Assembly: GCA_963682025.1 (NCBI GenBank)
Contig: OY821519.1
Coordinates: 112,147,764-112,211,763 of the forward strand
Reading direction: 5' to 3'
Length of the DNA: 64,000 bases
Source: Cordilura impudica
Lineage: Eukaryota; Arthropoda; Insecta; Diptera; Scathophagidae
Part shown: piece by piece, positions 10,739 through 22,404 of the stretch
Position numbering within the stretch: position 1 is the stretch's first letter
Layout: the number at the start of each line of letters is the position of its first letter
Notes under the pieces: generated by a model
What the model saw: the letters and a program-made list of their open reading frames with translations, nothing else
What the model was told of the DNA's origin: nothing
Databases searched by the model: none
Translations under genes and position numbers: made by a program

Positions 10739-11640
10739 TTTTTAAATTGTTTTCAATTTCGTTAAATTATAAATAAATTGAAAATTTTAAAAAACAAAAG
10801 TGCAAATGTTTATAATATGCAGATCGAAAAACGTTCGCCTATACATCAAAAACTAAGTCGCCATTCGAATTGTGAATAATTTTGTAATCGCAATTCATAA
10901 ATTTCGTCTATATTAATTTAAAGTGTTTTTCGTTTTTCAACGGTCGCCTAAGACGCGTTGGAAATAGTAAATATATATTTTTTTGTAAATATTTTCCATA
11001 TTTTTTGGAAAAAATTTTTGTTGTCTCAATTTTTTCAAAAATATATATATTGCGGTGTAATTTGTTCATTTCATTTATTTTAAATTGAAAATGAAACTTT
11101 TTTTTGAATTCGTGTTTCCCGTTATGAGTTTTTTATTTTGAATTTTATAAAATATTTTCCAATTCGTTTTTCCTTTGTTCTAAAATTGCTTATTTAATAC
11201 AATATCCGTCTGACCGTCGTTAGGATAACATTGTTCAACAATCATTTCAAGCAGGTTGGTATTCAAAATAGGATAAAACGGGCATCATTGTGCTCAGATA
11301 TGACCTAAAATATGGAAACACCTCTAAAAAAATGTTAATAATAAAAAATTGTTTATTTTTCGAATATTTTGTTATATTAGGTATTATATTAGATATTATT
11401 TCAAACTAAAAACCCGGGTGGAGGGTTTCACAGATTTGACGTATTCGAATTTAACACTCTTGAAAGGAACAGTTTTATTATTATTATGTTTCTAAAAATG
11501 GCTACAAATTCTTCAAAAAATTAAATTTCGCACAAAAGTATGAATATTTGCAAAAAAAAATTTTAATTTCGCACATTTATAACTTATTTTAGATAATTTG
11601 ATGGTAGAGAAATATTTTGGATTCAAAAAGAGTTTTTCGT
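10739..11640. other. AT-rich interval with nothing recognised
   Basis: Long A/T tracts. The part around 11260-11340 (GGGCATCATTGTGCTCAGAT ... CACCTCTAAAAAAATG) is the inverse of 6070-6160, so an R7-type fragment may be present. No coding signal. Confidence 0.4.
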
Positions 11641-11649
11641 ATTTCATAA

Positions 11650-13960
11650 ATCAAAAAATCTTTTCAAAAATCTTTTGATTGGATTGGAATTTTGATATGC
11701 GGTTTTTTTTGTTTGGTAGGTGAGACTTTTATTTTCGACCGAAAATAAAAAAAGTTACGGAGGATTTAAAATACATTTTCATTTGTAGTTGAATTTTATT
11801 ACAAAAGTGAAGTGTTTAAAGGTAAAAAAGTTTTTTTTTTCAATATAATGTCTTATTTTTTCAGTTAATTTTACAACTAATACTTTTTAACAATTTTTTA
11901 AGTAAATTGTCTCAGAAAATGCCTAACTTTGGCCCCCGTAAACTTTTTAGTCCAAAGGCTGAAGTGCACAACAAAATAGTGATAAGGTCTTCATTAGTAC
12001 AACATCTGGACATTTTCCTTGTGTTGTGCTCGCGAAGGAATCTGTAGTCTTTGTTCCTTTTTTCTTGCGCTTCTTCAGATAGATCTCCTATTGGTAGCAT
12101 ATTGTTTTGAATTATTTGTTCCCCATGGTACAAAATTTTATGAACTGTGGATGGCATATATCTCCAAGAGTATTTTTCATTATAAAGTATAGCTGTTTTA
12201 TTGGCGTACTCTCCAAATTTTTTTGCATTTATCTTTCTGCTGTATGCTAGAACTTGTAATATGATTTTGAATCGTCTTATTAATTCATGATCTACACCTG
12301 TGTTAGATGCTGCAGTTTCCGGATCGGAAAAAAATCTCCTTGCAGTATTTCGATCATTTTTGTTTCCTTCCCCTTGTTTTGGTTGGTCGATTACGAGCCC
12401 TAGCTGTAGATATTTTTGCTGAATTTGTCATTTTGTTTTGCTTTATTTTTTCTTCATTTTCTTTGTTTTTTCTCACTGTTTCGCCTAACGAACCAAATTC
12501 CAAATCATAACCCAATTTAAGAATATGCTCCATGAGACGTATTCTAGCATGAAGAGGTGACATTCCAAATTCGTAGGCTTCCTTAAAACTATCGTCTTCT
12601 GGTGGGGATTGGCTTAATTGACTTGATGTCTTTTGGCATATAATGTGGCTTGACGTTGACTTTGTTGCAGTTAAAGCTTGTGCAACTTTTCCGTCAATCA
12701 TTGTGAGACACATTTTAAAATGTACTTCAATGTCTTGATCATCAAATTTAAATATTACTGGTTAAAGTTCCTTAACTTGATCTTTTATTTTTTGAACTTC
12801 TTCAGTTATGACATCTTTGTTGAAGAAGGAATTTCATTTTTCCATATATCAATTTCTGTTGCTCTACTAGTTGACGGCTCTAAGACGCTATACCTTTTTG
12901 TTAAGCGCAATGGAACAAAAGATACCATAAATAAATTAGCATCTGATGAATTTTCGGCATCAAATTGCTTGTATTGTTTCTGACCAGAGGATCCATCACA
13001 TCTCCATTTAGAAATTAAAGTAATGCTGCCATTACCAATTTTTTTTAAATATCAAGCGTATTTAGCAATCGTTCTGCAGTATGTTCAAGGAGATCTGGCA
13101 ATTTTATTTCTGCTGATGTTGAAGTGACACTAATAGCAGATTGTGAATGTAAGCATTCTTTTTTGGCAGAAACTAAATCTCGATACTCTGGAAAATCCCA
13201 CAATTATTTTCATTGGTTCGCTTCCGCAATTCCTTCTATTGATTTTTGGTCAATTTCAAATCCAAAAATAGGGCGAACGCTTCTTCCGGCGTAAATTTCT
13301 TATCTTCAATTGGTGTAGGAATGCTTTTCAAAATGCTCTTTGTCGCCTTGGGGTCGCTTCTACTATTTTTTCAATTATTTCAATTTTATTTTTTTTTATT
13401 TTGGGTTGGTTGAATTTGTTGCAAAAGTGAATCCTTAATAATTCTTTGAGAAATTTCTTCATTGATATTCTCCAGCTTGCGCCTTTGGGATCTTTCACTA
13501 CATCCGTCAATTGGTTTTGCTCGTCGACCCTTTTTTCCACTTTCGTTGGCAATTGTAGATGCACTCTCAAAAATAAGTTCCTTTATTAACCAGTCTTGGT
13601 AATGTTTGTACATCTTTGCCTTGCTATGAGAGCATTCAATGTACCGTCTTTTCAAATTCGATGTAAAATTAGTAATTTTTCCTTTGTGCATTTCAATGTC
13701 TTCTAGGTTACAATTCTTAAAGAAGTCGTTGCTCATATGTGCAAAATTACATCGTCTACATCATTTCGTTGAAAATAAATATCTGCCAGATCTCTGTAAC
13801 AGTACTTAGCCATTGCACAAATTGTAATGAATAATAATTGTGGAAACATTATTATAAATACTCCTTCTTGCAATTATGTAAAATAAAATTTTTTATCTTT
13901 TATTACCATTTTTAGAAGCATAAAAAAACCACACCCTAAGCCCTTTTAAAAGGTGAAGCA
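11650..13960 (-). mobile_element. Transib-type DNA transposon, copy D (subfamily 1)
   Basis: Minus-strand element, the same subfamily as copy C: the 3' untranslated part at 11680-11900 is the inverse of 1600-1860, and the transposase pieces match copy C closely. Unlike copy C it retains the N-terminal part of the protein (13328-13736). The 3' end stops near 11650, before the terminal CACAGTG, so it is truncated there. I could not find a matching terminus on the 5' side; about 13960 is where recognisable sequence gives out. Confidence 0.75.
11912..13736 (-). pseudogene. Transib (RAG1-core-like) transposase remnant, copy D
   Basis: N-terminal piece (13736-13386): SNDFFKNCNLEDIEMHKGKI, then YKHYQDWLIKELIFES, then GKKGRRAKPIDGCSERSQRR, the basic G-R-x-K-P/K ... 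CS-R/T-RR block typical of Transib. A gap with broken frames follows around 13300-12720, including the CDGSSGQ block near 13000-12975 in another frame. The middle piece (12713-12354) reads MCLTMIDGKVAQALTATKS, HIICQK and EFGMSPLHARIRLMEHILKL. The C-terminal piece (12157-11912) reads VHKILYHGEQIIQ, IGDLSEEAQEK and CCTNEDLITILLCTS and then runs into unrelated codons. At least four frame breaks. The middle piece keeps EFGMSPLHARIR, which copy C has lost by a frameshift at about 518. Confidence 0.85.
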
Positions 13961-14212
13961 TACCTGCTCATATCTTAAAGGGAATTGTCGCAATATTTTT
14001 TTTTTTTTACCATTTACCTGGTATTTAAATTGTTTCCCATTTTGTCAGGTATTTAAACTATATAACTCTAATTAATTAATGCTTTTGAAAGATACCTATG
14101 TAAATGTACCTGTAACAATTAAGCGCATTATATCTCAACCCTTTTTTATAAGTATATAACAACTCCTGACAACTCTACCGACCGGTGCACCGGTACGACC
14201 AACTTTTGTATT

Positions 14213-14355
14213 CATAACACTCAGACGGACGGACGGACATCGTTTAATCGACTCAGAAAGTGTTTTTGAGTCGATCCGTTTAATAAAAGATGGATAAAGG
14301 TCCAATATTTTTGGCAGTTACAAACATCACCTCAAACTTAATATATCCTAACCAC
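14213..14355 (+). repeat. R1 fragment, 3' end
   Basis: CACTCAGACGGACGGACGGA, then ATCGACTCAGAAAGTG, AAAGATGGATAAAGGTCC and ATATATCCTAACCACATAGTGG. Decayed 3' portion of R1; the left half is absent. Bases 13961-14212 show nothing. Confidence 0.6.
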
Positions 14356-15037
14356 ATAGTGGACAACTTTTTTGTATTCATTAATTTTGGGTCAGAAAAA
14401 TTGTTCTGGTGCACACGGGCGGAAACTGGCGGGTATATAATGGGGTATGGGAGTATAGGGGAGGGTTTGCACTATAGAATAGTGCCAGATTTTTTCTGAC
14501 TGCTTTTGACTGGCAGGAGTTATGCTCTATTAAGTAGGAGATTTTCGGAAAATTTGGACCTTTTTTTTTTTTTTAAATTTCGGAATGAATCCATGACTTT
14601 ACTTTTTTACCATTAATAGCATGGAAGCCACAAAATTATACAAAATTTATTTCACTTCAAAATCTTTTAAATCAAAAAAGTTACAGTCATTCAAAAATAA
14701 AAATTTACAAATAAATTTTTAATTTTAGCAAAATACTGAGAAAGCCCATTTTCGAAGACCCTGTTCGCTGTAATATAGTTGAGATAGAGTCGTAATTTTT
14801 TGGCTCCCTAGGTTAACTGGTACTTACTTTCAAATGAATAACATAACTTTAAAATCGGTAACAAAAAAAAAAAAAAATGATTTTTTGAGAATTTGCTTTT
14901 GATATTAAAGAAAAAAAAAGAACACAAAAAACAAACAACAAATCAGTTTATTTACTGTTTTTATTGGTATAATTTTGTTAATCAATAAAACAATTTGCTA
15001 GTATATTTTATTACTTTTTCAGTTGCTCTTTTATATA
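14356..15037. other. Interval with nothing recognised
   Basis: AT-rich with poly(T)/poly(A) tracts (14562, 14863). No protein motif, inverted repeat or match to the other repeats of the window was found. Confidence 0.4.
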
Positions 15038-15715
15038 TCTGTGGTTTTCTGGAATAACCGCGTATGTCCATTTTTATCAGTTTTGTGTTAACGATGCCAA
15101 ATATATTCATTTTTAGCACTCTTTACATGTGTTAAAATTTTTAAAAAAAAATATAGACCATTTCTGAGTTTTTTCTTTAAATAACGACGAAACTTAAATG
15201 TTTATTAAACCAATTTGCATCACTAACGACGTATGTCAACCTACGTTTGATCGCTGACAAATTATTTTCTCAGAAACGACACATAGCGACATACGTTGTT
15301 ATTAATGAAAACAAATGCAAAATAATTTTGGACTAGTTTTCAGTTTATACCCACTTGTAAAAATTTGTGTGTTTATTTCTGTTATTTTTTGTCACTATTA
15401 TTCTTGATACGTTGTTATATCCTCATCCTAAGTCCCGTAAACTTTTTGTTGACGAACAAAAAAATCAATTTTTCAAGCAACAACAACTTATGTCTACATG
15501 GGTGGTTGCATTGTTAGTTTTCTTTTTCAAAGAAAACGACTTTTGTGGGCATAAGTTGTTTTATCTGCGCACACTTTGAGTGTAATTTACATATTGTTTT
15601 AAATAAGAAGCTATAAAAACTTTATGTCGAGCCAATAATTTCAAATATAACGTTTTTTGGCTCCCCTCAATATTTTGATTTTATGACATACGCGGTTATT
15701 TTAGAAAACCACAGA
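15038..15715. repeat. R4: inverted-repeat DNA element, copy 1
   Basis: 678 bp. Left end TCTGTGGTTTTCTGGAATAA, CCGCGTATGTCC; right end ATGACATACGCGGTTATTTTAGAAAACCACAGA, a near-perfect inverted repeat of about 32 bp. Inside lie two further inverse CGTATGTC / GACATACG motifs (about 15228 and 15287), so that octamer occurs four times in alternating orientation. A second copy is at 61348-62105 in inverted orientation. A 70-codon open frame at 15367-15579 has no recognisable motif. Non-autonomous DNA transposon by structure; superfamily unknown. Confidence 0.8.
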
Positions 15716-15769
15716 TATATAAACATTTTCATATATTTTATTATATACTAGCATATATTTTAATATATA

Positions 15770-16125
15770 TACTCAAGATTTGAGTGCAATTTCTAGAAAA
15801 TTTTATTTTTTTATTTAAAAAAGACCCTAAGGTATGCTTCACAATTCAACTCATTTTAAATGAAGAAAACAAACTCAACACATTACACAAACACATTAAC
15901 AAAATTAATAAACACACACATAGCATTGTATAATTTTATGTATGTGTTAGTAGTAACTTTAAAAAATCATAACTCCAAAAAATATTCCAGACGATGAAAA
16001 TGTGTAAATCTGGGTAACAGCGAAAAAGAAATAGCTTTCAAATGATAAATTTCTTGTCAAAATCGGATTAAAACTGTTAAACTTACATCGGTCACAAGAA
16101 ATCGCCTTGCCTATTAATATTATAG
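15770..16125 (+). repeat. R2 fragment
   Basis: CTCAAGATTTGAGTGCAATT at the left, then GGTATGCTTCACAATTCAAC, GCATTGTATAATTTTATGTA and TACATCGGTCACAAGAAATCGC. The middle is shortened relative to 10127-10612. Confidence 0.65.
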
Positions 16126-16689
16126 ATAAGAAGGAACAACTCTTTTGAAAGCTAATTGTTTTTCAGTTAGTAGATAAAAGATATTTGAAAAAATTTAAGT
16201 GCAAATACTTTTGCAGCCCTGCTTGTCTTTATGTAAAATGAATCTCTGTTCATTTACATAGTACGTACTATGTAATACTATTAAAAAAACATTTTATGAA
16301 GTACTAAAAATTAGAGACACCTTATATCAAATACAAATCTTAGACAGACAAATTTTCAGCCACAAAAATAAAAAAAATAAAAAAAACTACAATTTATATT
16401 TTTGCTAATGTAAAATCTATTGACTTTCACTTTATAAAAATGTTCCTGTTTTAACATAAAGTTGTTTTAAGGCAATAAAGGAAAAAACAAGCATGGCATA
16501 TTTAAAAATTATGTTTTCTGTTTACCCAAAAATAGTCGTGTATATAAAAATATGGTAAAAATTGGGTTAGTATTTTTAGGTTTACAAAATTTTTGAGGAA
16601 AATAACAAAGAATTATGTTTCATTGGATTTAACGAATTTTATGCCCTAAAAGTGTTTCAGGATAGATAGGTGTGGAATAAATAGAACAA
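16126..16689. other. AT-rich interval with nothing recognised
   Basis: No motif, terminal repeat or family match seen. Confidence 0.35.
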
Positions 16690-16850
16690 ATAAGACAATT
16701 ATAATCGGTTTAGACCGACTATATGATATTTTTTGATAATCTGAATCTTAGGGCGCTCTTTAAGGCGATCTCATAGGGGTTATTTGTATATTTATATATA
16801 TATATATACCTGTAGTTTGATTACAAGGTTCACATGTTTGTCTGTCTGTC
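16690..16850 (+). repeat. R1, internally deleted copy
   Basis: Has the palindromic start (ATCGGTTTAGACCGACTATA), jumps to GGCGATCTCATAGGGGTTAT and then to CCTGTAGTTTGATTACAAGG. Most of R1 is missing. It abuts the 3' part of the retrotransposon at 16855. Confidence 0.6.
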
Positions 16851-17427
16851 TATTTTTTTTTTGTTAATTGGCGGGCGGAAGATATGAATGGAATCATTCA
16901 TTATGTGAGATTCAACTTTTATGGGTCGCCTGCTACTAAAAACCGCCTCCCAAAACTTCGACCACTCTCCCCACGGAACTGCCGATTGGAATTACTTCGT
17001 GGGGCTGCCTATCTCTTTTAGCTATTCCTGTATCCTATGCTATGGATGTTCTTATTAACTTTCACCTATCCTTTGCTATGTGTAGATTATTTCGGTTGAT
17101 GGTGGTTACAAAGTTGCAACACGAATTCCAGTTTTCTTTCAATCTCAGCAATACATATATTATGTGCCCGAGATCTATATTTTGACCAATTTCTCTGTTT
17201 ACTGTGCGTTTGTATTCCTCAAATCTGGAACATTAAAAAAAAACATGTTCTGCATCTTCCTATATTTCCGGGCATCTTGGGCACAGTGGGAAAATTCACC
17301 ATAATTCGGCACTTATTTATTTTTTATTTATTTATTAAGTCTATGGTAGAACCTTACAGACTGTTAAGTATAATACAGAGAAAAAAAAAATATAATATAT
17401 ACAAATCCTTAAATCAAAAATTTGAGA

Positions 17428-18060
17428 TTATGTATTTAAAAATAATATAATATTGCGTTTAATAATATCATCATTTAAAGAAAAATCAATTAAATTGTAT
17501 AGATCATTGAAATCATGGCACATTCTTCTAAATGGATCAACATCGGCAAACTTTTGACGACAGATTAGGATAAACTGTGGAGTGTAAAAACGTGTTGACC
17601 GTGCCGGAACGTTCATGGAGATGTTGTCCATAAGAAAATTTGAGCATATGTCACCTCGAATTAAGCTAAATAAAAACATAACATTACGCATTGTTCTTCA
17701 GCATTTTAAAGACAGCAATTTAATTTGAGAAAGTCTAATTGTATATGATGTAAGATTAACAAAACTAGGATAAGAACGTCTTAAGTAGAAAAGCAGAAAT
17801 TGCTTCTGGACCGATTCAATTTTGGCACTGCGAGTATTAGATAGTGGACCCCAAATAACAGACCCGAATTCTAAAATTGGTCTTACTAGGGAGATGTATA
17901 GTTGTTTGGTAACTGTAGGGTCATTGTATACCTTTGCCCATCTTTTAATGAAGGCCAGTACACCATGTGCTTTAATAATTATCATCGAAATGTGTTGAAC
18001 AAACTCTAATTTGGCATCTAAAAGAACACCCAGATCCAGGATTTTATTTATTTGCTCCAA
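17428..18060 (-). pseudogene. Thumb/C-terminal part of the nested reverse transcriptase
   Basis: 18060-17698 reads LDLGVLLDAKLEFVQHISMI, FIKRWAKVYNDPTVTKQLYI, SLVRPILEFGSVIWGP and KIESVQKQFLLFYLRR, the segment after the polymerase palm in Jockey/CR1-like elements. 17691-17428 reads RNVMFLFSLIRGDICSNFLM and TRFYTPQFILICRQ, the usual C-terminal tail. The two frames are separated by a stop near 17698. 18219-18060 continues the polymerase in other frames (YCEQIHLQHDLNNFYRWC). Confidence 0.75.
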
Positions 18061-18218
18061 CTGGTAATCTCCAAATTTGTAACAACCAAATGCACTAATT
18101 TTCTAGTAAAGTGTTTGCATTTTTTTAAATTTAATTCCATTAAATTTATATGGCACCATCTATAAAAATTATTTAGATCATGCTGTAGGTGAATTTGTTC
18201 ACAATAATTCTTATAGCT

Positions 18219-20285
18219 TTAGAAAATTTTGACGTCATCAGCATACATAAGAACATTTGAGGCTTTTATTATACTTGGTAGATCATTTATAAAAAGTGTA
18301 AATATAATTGTTCCAAGATGACTTCCTTGAGGCACACCAGATTTAACTATAATATTCTTTGAAGTAGTATTATTAAAATAAACACGATGATTTCTGTTGA
18401 TCAAGTAAGATTTTATGCAGCTTATGCTGTTTGCGGTAAAGCTCATCAAATATAATTTTTTGAGTAAAAGATCATGATTTACTTTATCGAGAGCTTTACT
18501 GAAGTCAGTATAAATAACGTCGGTATGTAGCCCATTGACGAAACCCCGATTTACCAAAGTTGTAAGTTGTAAAATATTAGTTGAAATAGAGCACCCCTTA
18601 CGAAAACCATGTTGCGAGTGTGATATTATAGAAGAAACCTGATTATAGAGATTATCCGTTAAACATTTTTCAAATAGTTTGGGAATAGCACAAAGCTTAG
18701 CTATTCCTCTATAGTTAGCTACATTTGATTTGTTTCCGGATTTAAATAAAGGAACAATATGTGAATTTTTCCATAATGTAGGAAAATACCCATCTTTAAT
18801 GGATGAATTAAATAAAATGCATAATGGAACAGCCAAAGTTTGGGCGCAGTTGATTAAAATGCAGCTAGGAATACCGTCAGGTCCTCCGTTAGTTGAATTC
18901 TTGAATGTTTTTAAGTTTTTTATGATATCCGAAGTCTTTATTAAAGGAAATGAAATTGATTGATGTTCCATAACTGGAAATGGATATATGTTTGAAATGT
19001 CATATTGAACATCAGAGTAAGTTGTGCTAAAAAAATCAGCAAACATATCGCTAATAACTACATCATCACGGGATTCACGATTAAGATACTTCATTTCAGT
19101 TGGATATCCAGTAGATTTCCTTTTAGAGTTTACAAATTTATAAAATGATTTTGGATCTCTCTTCAAATTTATTTTCATAGTTATAAAGTTTTGTATTTAT
19201 AAAGTTTTGTATTTAGAATATTATACTCTGCACGTGTAACTGAATATTTCGGATAATCAGATAAAAGGCCAGGCACCTTATACTTTTTGTGTCGTTTATT
19301 TTTTAAGTTTTTAAGACTCGACAATTGTTTTGTGCTCCAAGGAGGGCCAGAGTGGTTGAAAACAGTAAACTTCGGGATACATTCATTCATATAAAATAGA
19401 ACAGTTTCGTAGAATAACTTGATCGTTGTATCGATTGATGTGGGAGAACCAGATGTAATAGATAATAATTGGAGCCAATCAGTATTACTGAAGTAATAAT
19501 TTAAATCGTTGTAATCTGCTCTTTTGAAACAGAAAACTTTTAAGTTATTTGATTTACACTTTGAAACAAATGGCAAATTCAAGTTTATTTCAATGGTAGG
19601 ATGGTAACGATCTTCTGGTAAAGTAACAGGATCTGCGCGAGATAAAGAGTAGTTTATTGGCTCATTAACATAAATTAAGTCTAAAATCCTTTCATGATCA
19701 TTATGAACACCATTAATTTGAAAAAGACACAAGTCCGATAAATTATTTATGAAATTAGCGTTATCTTCATTTGACACCGTAGGAGTGTAGTAAAAAGAAT
19801 CAATTAAAAATGTCCATGATATTAACGGCAGATTAAAGTCTCCAAAAACAAGTATAGAATCTTCAGGGTTAGCCTCTGTTACAACTGATTTTATTGATTC
19901 AAAATGTTCATTATAAATCGATTGATCAGAATCAGGAGGTATGTAGGAGCAAGTAGTAAAAACTTTTTTTTGATTTAGTTTTAACATAACACCAATAATT
20001 TCAATATTCGGTAAAGAATCAAGACTTATTTCTTCAGATGATAGTTGACAGGAGACAGCAATTAGAACACCACCACCAATTTTTTCAGTTTCTCTGTCGA
20101 GTCTGTAAATATGAAATTTATTACATAATATCTCAACGTTGAAGACATCTCTTTTTAACCAGGTTTCAGTAAGAACAATAACATGATGAGAGAAATCAAA
20201 GCTGTGTTTAAACAGAGACGTTATTTTTGTATTAATGCCAGGAACATTTTGGTAAATTATAGATATTTGTTTATCATGAAGAGTA
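18219..20285 (-). pseudogene. ORF2 endonuclease-reverse transcriptase of the nested retrotransposon
   Basis: Endonuclease (20285-19181): IYQNVPGINTKI, IVLTETWLKRDVF, YRLDRETEKIGGGVLIAVS, LVFGDFNLPLISW; open throughout, and an upstream ATG is not obvious. Reverse transcriptase (19178-18219): FKNSTNGGPDGIPSCIL, PLFKSGNKSNVANYRGIAKL, QHGFRKGCSI, VIYTDFSKALDKVNHDLLLK, SGVPQGSHLGTIIFTLFIN and LMYADDVKIF, with the catalytic YADD box intact. The two frames are broken at 19180-19215, where a 16-bp tandem duplication (TATAAAGTTTTGTATT) sits. A TAA follows directly after the YADD segment at 18219. In the intact family ORF2 makes the target nick and the cDNA. Confidence 0.85.
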
Positions 20286-20286
20286 G

Positions 20287-20840
20287 TTAGTTTTTTGGAG
20301 CATTTAAATTTCTTAGCGCAAGATGAACAGCATTCCTTGGATTTTCTTTGTACTGATATTCACGGACAAGTGTACTAACGGGCCAAAAATCAGGATTAAG
20401 TATAATATCGAAGAGATCAGCTGGGACAATAATTTTAAATGAGGTGATAGTTCTCGGTTGAGAATAATTGAACTTATACGTTGAAATCAGTGTATTCGAA
20501 TCGATTTTAGATTTTATATAGAATTCTAAATCTTCAACTGAAGTTTCTGAAGCTAAGCGGGATACAAATATAGTTTTCTTTGGAGGTATAACTCTCAGCG
20601 GGTTATGTATAATTTGATTGTTATTTAAACCAGGAGCAGAAGAATTTAAAACTTGACCATAATTAAGAGGTGTAACATTTTCATGAATGATTGGTACAGT
20701 ACCAGTAGCTACCTCTGTGTGAGCTGTAAATTTAGAGGACGCAGACGGTAAAGATGATGAATCGTTATCAATTGAGCTGACAGGTGCAGCACTCGAAGAA
20801 TATGATCTTAGTTGTATAGTTGGGGATTTAATTAAAGAGG
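20287..20840 (-). pseudogene. ORF1 C-terminal part (nucleic-acid-binding protein) of the nested retrotransposon
   Basis: About 180 codons are open: a Ser-rich segment (IQLRSYSSSAAPVSS ... SSSLPSASS), then PPKKTIFVSRLASETSVEDL, KSKIDSNTLISTYKFNYSQP, TSFKIIVPADLFDIILNPDF, WPVSTLVREYQ, ending NLNAPKN. FVSRLA...VEDL with FKI(I)VP is the RRM-like end of ORF1 proteins of insect Jockey/CR1-type elements. The first Met at 20859 and the next dozen codons lie in the outer retrotransposon, so the apparent start is an accident of the junction and true ORF1 sequence begins near 20838. The stop at 20287 is immediately before the endonuclease frame. Confidence 0.7.
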
Positions 20841-20944
20841 TAGCTCCTGATACCTCCATGGGCGTTTAAGAATTCTTGCGATCCATACACTTCATAACAC
20901 TTGGTATTAGCCTATGGGTCCACCTCCCTTTGGATGTTATCCCA

Positions 20945-22404
20945 TCATCTTTGCCACTGGTTCATTGTTTCACTCCTTTCCACGCGCCACCTATCTAGTC
21001 TATTTTTCTCGGGATTTTCCTCCTTTGCCATATAGACTCTCTGTGTTTCTTCTACGGCTAGGTCAATTGGCACCATTCCGCCTAGCAGACATATTGCCTC
21101 CAGTGATATGATACTGCATCCACAGCAGACTCTCAGACAGTTTTGTCTGAATAACGAAAGTACGTTTCTCCTTGATGAGCTTCTAATAGTCATTGCCCAG
21201 CATGAAGCTACATACAGCAAAGTGGAGTTCACTACTCTTGCGATCAGTATCCTTAGGCTCTGACGGGGTCCATCAGTATTTGACATTATTCTAGCAAGCG
21301 CATTGCCAGCTGCTGCTGCCTTTTGGCATACATTTTCCATGTGGGTTTTAAAGCACAGAGGATCATCTATCTTAAGCCCCAGATATGTTGTCGCCTACGA
21401 ATATGTGATATCCACATACCCACTCCTAATTTCATGATATATGCCATTTTCCGGGCACTTTTTAAGACCTCGGCAAAGAGGTGTGATCTGGACTTTAGTG
21501 CCGTTTTTAGCGCTAAATTCGGTATTCCGTCCAGGCCTAATGCTTTATTATCTTCAATCTTTTGGCATATTGACATTATCCCGGCATCAGTCGCCCTCTC
21601 CGTTACAGTAGAATGGATATAGCTCATGATAAATCCGTGCTTTCGGGAATATTGCTCATACTGTTGGGCCAACTAGATGTGGGCATGTGACCTGGGGTGA
21701 TTTGGCCCCCTTAACCATGGCATCGACCCCATGGCTTTGGGTTCACGTCCTCACACAATTTCCTAAAGCTATATCTTTGCTCAGGTTTTTAGCCTTTGCA
21801 GATTTCTCCGGGTCTACTGTATCCCTGCTCTGTTGTGTGCGAGTCGGGTGTCAATCTACCCCTCTGAAACTATTTTCTCGCGTTGAGGCATTTTGCTCGG
21901 AGCTCAGCTATTTCCGTGTTCCACCAGTAGTTTGGTTTTCTGTTCCTTGTCTATCTTCTTCTGGGTATTGCCGCATCGCATGCTTCGTGAAGGGCTCCGA
22001 TAAGCTAATCTCTCATTTAAGTAGCTGATCTGCCAGTTATTGAGCGTCCAGCGAACACATCCTTGAAGGTGTCCTGGTCGAATTTTTCTTTCGGCCATCC
22101 ATTTGAAATGCACTGTTCCGATGTGATATTTGTGTTCCGTTCCATATCCACTTTAAATATGATGGCCTGGTGATCACTATGGGTGTAGTGTTCACTAACC
22201 TTCCACTCGGGGTTTCTCGCTAGGGCCGGACTCAAAGAGGGTATGATCCCAAGCATTGAAATTGCCCCCACCACCGACGATTGGGTTGTCTATATATGTA
22301 TATACTTTGAAATCTCCCAGTTTGATATTCGATGAGACATTGCAACTGTAGAAGTAGATCCCCTGAATCTTAAGACTAACGAATCCGTCTAGTGGATAAT
22401 CCAT
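20945..22404 (-). pseudogene. Endonuclease-reverse transcriptase remnant of the outer retrotransposon
   Basis: Pieces in order on the minus strand: 22404-22195 (endonuclease, GNFNAW in place of the usual GDFNAW), 22274-22017 (endonuclease end, SDHQAIIF), 21672-21367 (polymerase fingers, NKALGLDGIPN) and 21340-20945 (thumb and linker, ARIMSNTDGPRQSLRI, YVASCWAM). Frames are interrupted between pieces, and the palm domain with the Y/FxDD box is missing, apparently by deletion near 21350. In the intact family the protein nicks target DNA and copies its own RNA there. The motif series is characteristic of R1-type insect elements; the exact family was not determined. Confidence 0.75.

Larger units (their letters stand above)
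17317..20838 (-). mobile_element. Younger non-LTR retrotransposon nested in the R1-like element
   Basis: A 3.5-kb minus-strand unit with ORF1 remainder, endonuclease, reverse transcriptase and a tail of AATAAATAAATAAAAAATAAAT at about 17340-17317. It cuts the outer element between GGIRSYLF (20835) and the Cys-rich segment (17316). The 5' end lies inside ORF1, so it is 5' truncated as is usual for target-primed insertions. A clear target duplication could not be established. Compared with its host it has fewer stops and is therefore younger. Confidence 0.8.

Noticed and set aside
17270..17290. CACAGTGG near 17281 as a Transib end
   Set aside because: It is coding sequence of the outer retrotransposon (Cys-rich segment) and lacks the inner block.
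20840..20859. Met at 20859 as the true ORF1 start of the nested element
   Set aside because: These codons belong to the outer retrotransposon read in another frame; the inner element begins near 20838.
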